Assembly (NCBI GenBank): GCA_963662155.1
Contig: OY759273.1
Location: forward strand, 251,501 to 315,500
Direction: 5' to 3'
Length of the DNA: 64,000 nucleotides
Source: Lamellibrachia columna
Taxonomy: Eukaryota; Annelida; Polychaeta; Sabellida; Siboglinidae
Below the pieces are notes generated by a model that was not told the DNA's origin, searched no databases, and worked only from the letters and a program-made list of their open reading frames with translations. A program made the translations under genes and the position numbers. This document shows, piece by piece, positions 60,947-64,000 of this stretch. The first letter of the stretch is position 1. Every line of letters begins with the position of its first letter.

Positions 60947-61290
60947 TTATCTTCGCTGGGCGGCGCCATATTGCTTTGCGGGGGGCTCAGCGGCAGAGTG
61001 GTTTGAGTACGAGCTCCTGGCACCGCGTTCACACAGTAAAAACCTCTCGGAAAAACGGCCGAAACGCATGGAAAATCTAATAAAAAGAAAACTGGTGTGC
61101 ACTGGATGGCTCCTGGATATATCAACTAGTACTACAAATGCAAGGAAAAAACTTTTGATCGACTTCCCAGGAAGAATTTGCAGCGGAAAATGTGGTTGCA
61201 AATGCGGAAATTGCCGTGTCCGCCAGCCGCAGGCTCTGCGAGTGAGCACTTGTCCGATGCAGATAACAAGACAAAAGACTATGTGATGAG
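60947..61290 (+). other. CpG-richer patch with an open 72-codon frame; possible first exon
   Basis: Locally GC-rich, with a ggcggcgccatattgctttg word that includes a YY1-like ccatatt. The frame 61068-61286 starts ATG and reads a Cys cluster, CSGKCGCKCGNCRVRQPQ. The mix of CpG, a possible core promoter element and a Cys-rich start could be a gene's first exon, but no donor or similarity decides it. Confidence 0.3.
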
Positions 61291-61424
61291 CATGGACAGA
61301 CGGTGAGCATCAAGATGTCATTCTTAGTCGAAGATACCGTTCCATCTTAGATCTTTTTTTTCGCATATGACCATGCATCTACAGACTATTCTGCGACAAG
61401 GAAACGTCAGATATCAAAGGGCTG

Positions 61425-61660
61425 TGGGGAGCGGTGGTCTAATGGTTAGAGCACCCGCCAGTCGATCGAGAGGACGGTGGTTCGATTCCACCTCCGCCGT
61501 TTCGAAACTTGGGCAATTTCGTTCACCCCACTTTGCCCGTGTCTTTCGGAAGAGACACTAAAAGCCGTTGGTCCAAACTCCTGCGTTAGCTCAATATTGG
61601 GCTGTTTGGAGTATAACTACATGAGACATGAGGCAGAGCGATGCGTAGGAAGCGACGAGC
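61425..61660 (+). mobile_element. tRNA-derived SINE
   Basis: Head region 61425-61500 has perfect RNA polymerase III boxes: A box TGGTCTAATGG and B box GGTTCGATTCC, about 45 bp apart, as in a tRNA. The acceptor-stem pairing is degenerate (several mismatches between ggagcgg and ctccgcc), so it is not a functional tRNA gene. An unrelated body follows (tttgcccgtgtctttcggaa, agagacactaaa), then a tail part, gggctgtttggagtataact, that recurs inverted at 27.1 kb. Polymerase III transcribes such elements and LINE enzymes move them. Confidence 0.85.
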
Positions 61661-62862
61661 CGAAACCAGGTTAGTAAATTGGATTACCGTTACCATTGTG
61701 ACTTATCACTGCGATTACAATATAGTTCCACCCCAATAAGCACAGCTGTGCTTCAACGTCAGCATATATATGACCCACAGTAAATCGAAATGTATGAATA
61801 CAATAAAGTGCGAGTAAGTTTTAATAGTTTGATATAATTACGAGTGTTTTCCAATCCGCCGATTTATATTCGACGTGATCATACGACTGATACGTACCGT
61901 CAACACGTGGCCGTACTCAGAACAATAACAATAACTCAGTAAGTGCTACAGTATATACTGCAACCTTATAACATGGGCCATGGCGTATGTACTAGGCAAA
62001 ATTATTCAAGAAAATAATTTGATATTATTTATTGACAGTCATAATAAGTCTCATACTCATGTGTTCTAAATGCCTAGAGAGCAAGCAGCAAGCGTAAGGC
62101 TAAGCCTAGGGGGGGGGGGTTAGATGCATGGGAGAAACACGACCAAAAGACAGTATAGACTATAGTGCAACAGAAGCCTACTGTTGCTGTTTACATTTCA
62201 TATTCTTTATGGAAATATTTAAAATGTACAAATACTTTCATTGTGATTAAGTGCAAATGCAGTTACAAAAACTGTTTAAAAGTATTTAAATATTTAAGTA
62301 AAATGCTTTTCACCCATGCAATGTCTAGCTAGCTGGAAAGGAAACTTACTAAGGCATCGTCATCTACCCAGTTGAACACTGTCAGATTACATGTCTGCTT
62401 TCTATAATGACACTTTACAATTTCTGTCTGAATTCTTGTGACTTGACAATAAGGCAAAATTATATAAAATTAATTTTCTTTATTGATCAGATTAAACCCC
62501 ACATGTAATAACCGGAAGTTCATAGAGATGTATTAATTACATTTTATTCTAAGTCGACTGATAACACTGTAATGAATACCGTGGGTGGAGGGGGCAACTG
62601 TCGGCAACCCACAATAGTATTAGTACAAGCTATACATATGAAGGAAATATATCAGGCATGGGGTCAATTCTGTTTTGTCCATTCCAAAAAATCAGTTCTA
62701 ATTCCGCCTTGCAAAAAATCAATTCCAAAACGTTAAAATCCTAGGCTAAAGAAAAATTCAAATCCAATTCGTTTTAACACAGTTTTATTTGTCACGTGTG
62801 CACAATCATATTTAATTAGATATGATTAAAAAATTATTGTTCGTTAAATGCACACGCACGCA

Positions 62863-62894
<32 letters not shown>

Positions 62895-63640
62895 CACATA
62901 TATCAGGTTTGCCATATAAAAAACTTTAAAATGGCATCCAGCCATTTCATATGTACATTCTGCTGCGACACCTCTCCTGGATTTTTGCTAACAAAACCAG
63001 ACATTTTGGACAGCCCTGGACAGTTGGGTCATTAATCTGAGTTTTTAACAGTTTCCCCTGTTTATATCGGGTCCAGGTCATTTGCCCCCCTTCCGGACAT
63101 TTGCCCCTTTGTCACTTGCCCCCCAGACATTAGCCCCTTGCCTTATTAAAAATCTGGACATTTGTCTATAGCTTCTGGAGTATTTGTAAGTTGTTTTAAG
63201 AAATGTTTTTTTAACTTATTTTTTTATTTCTGAACATGAATTCAATATATATATTACCCTAATTGCAATTAATGTTCTTTGTGCAAGATCAGCCAAGTAA
63301 ATTACTTTATGTAGTTGGAGATGATCCTGTAATCAAAGGATTATCTTTATTGCAATTGTGGAAGAAGCCAGTGACATTAGGACCTGGACATGTTAGGACA
63401 ATTGAGGATATTTGAAAGAAGCCATCTCAACAAGGTTTCTTTTGAATTGCATTTACCATGGAGAGTTGGAGTGACTCCATTTTCCTATAAAACTGGATGC
63501 ACAAGCCAGAGTTGTCAGAATTCACTTATAACTTCACCATGGAAATTACTACTAGCATTTGAGGAGGTCATGTTTTGAGTGTCATTCCTACACCAAGAAG
63601 GGGGACCAACAAGATTACTCTTCATTGGGAGTGAAGCCAG
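61661..63640. other. No gene seen
   Basis: AT-rich noncoding DNA with a (G)10 run near 62110, the (ACGC/CA)n tract listed next, and a short run of ttgcccc-containing words at 63070-63140. No recognisable coding segment. Confidence 0.45.
62848..62902. repeat. (ACGC)n then (CA)n microsatellite
   Basis: About eight ACGC units followed by about nine CA units. Confidence 0.9.
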
Positions 63641-63890
63641 CGTCGATCCTGATCATGCAAGGGTGCTGTGGTCACTGATCTGATCTCCAGAATGTGATCA
63701 ACAAGACTGCCTGCAATCATGATGGTGACACGGCACAGATAGAAGCTGCCAAGGTCCGCGAGGACCTGAAAACTAAAGCAGCTAATACCAGGGGCACTCC
63801 AAACCAGCTGATCTCTGACTCGTTACTCTCCACCACTGTTTGTGGAAGCATCACCCCAAGAACCCATCTTCCACCACTGATCTGACTATC
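63640..63890 (+). pseudogene. Possible FLYWCH/MULE-type transposon protein remnant
   Basis: The frame at 63694-63885 reads INKTACNHDGDTAQIEAAKV, REDLKTKAANTRGTPNQLIS. The spacing of a His near the start, then an amphipathic helix with E.AKVRE.LK.KA..T...P..L, resembles the segment just after the zinc finger in FLYWCH-domain proteins linked to Mutator-like transposons. The zinc-finger Cys residues upstream are not in one frame. This is a weak, memory-based match; it could also be an unrelated ORF. Confidence 0.35.
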
Positions 63891-64000
63891 AATGATACCT
63901 GGAAAACAACTGGTGACAAGATCATATCATACACACTCCAGGGGATAGGCCATTGCATTAGGCTAAAGTGACTTTGACTTGTCATTGAATGTTATGTTAT

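Noticed and set aside
60947..61249. Minus-strand 100-codon ORF
   Set aside because: No similarity, and the overlapping plus-strand frame has as good a claim; neither is secure.
61425..61500. Functional tRNA gene
   Set aside because: Polymerase III boxes are perfect but the acceptor stem does not pair properly and a SINE body follows.

Overview
The window looks like a repeat-rich, intergenic-to-intronic stretch of an animal genome, most likely a marine invertebrate. The evidence is spliced coding fragments with GT/AG boundaries, many dead non-LTR retrotransposon fragments, a Penelope-like element, a tRNA-derived SINE and very large minisatellites. No complete gene is visible. I cannot name the species; the CR1-type elements carrying PHD, 2A-like and esterase modules are reported from lancelets, echinoderms, hemichordates and molluscs.

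Layout. 0-1.35 kb: broken reverse transcriptase (RT) of a non-LTR element. 4.0-5.2 kb: 3' part of a CR1-like RT on the minus strand. 6.5-9.1 kb: a mosaic element (called X here) made of several tandem arrays and a CGG array of about 56 units; a second, inverted copy lies at 49.8-53.2 kb, broken by two nested insertions. 9.6-11.4 kb: an endonuclease fragment (plus) fused tail to tail with the 5' half of a CR1-like element (minus). 11.7-12.4 kb and 22.7-23.8 kb: a duplicated segment holding an RT C-terminal remnant. 12.9-21.3 kb: a complex of one repeat family (called R) in direct and inverted copies interleaved with two copies of a Jockey/CR1-like retrotransposon. 23.8-24.8 kb: a Penelope-like element 3' end with inverted termini. 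24.9-26.35 kb: a spliced, broken transposase relative of the THAP/Kolobok type. 27.3-29.5 kb: 27-bp and 43-bp minisatellites.

29.6-42.5 kb: exons, all on the minus strand, of what appears to be one large gene or gene remnant built of fibronectin-III-like repeats, interrupted by minisatellites and retrotransposon tails. Several exons carry single-base frameshifts or stops, others are fully open. Two minisatellites in this gene are built from its own splice-site sequence.

44-46 kb: a dispersed repeat and a PHD-finger ORF start with a 2A-like motif. 46.2-49.8 kb: nothing recognisable. 50-53.8 kb: RT fragments nested in element X. 53.8-56.5 kb: a 30-bp and a 56-bp minisatellite. 56.6-56.7 kb: one clean exon of a SNF2-family helicase (minus), the best evidence for a conserved cellular gene. 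57.5-59.1 kb: retrotransposon ORF1 and endonuclease fragments meeting at a near-perfect palindrome. 60-64 kb: a LINE 3' tail, a SINE and a possible FLYWCH-type remnant.

The genes do not form a pathway. The window mainly shows genome turnover by retrotransposition, foldback rearrangement and tandem amplification around parts of two or more minus-strand cellular genes.
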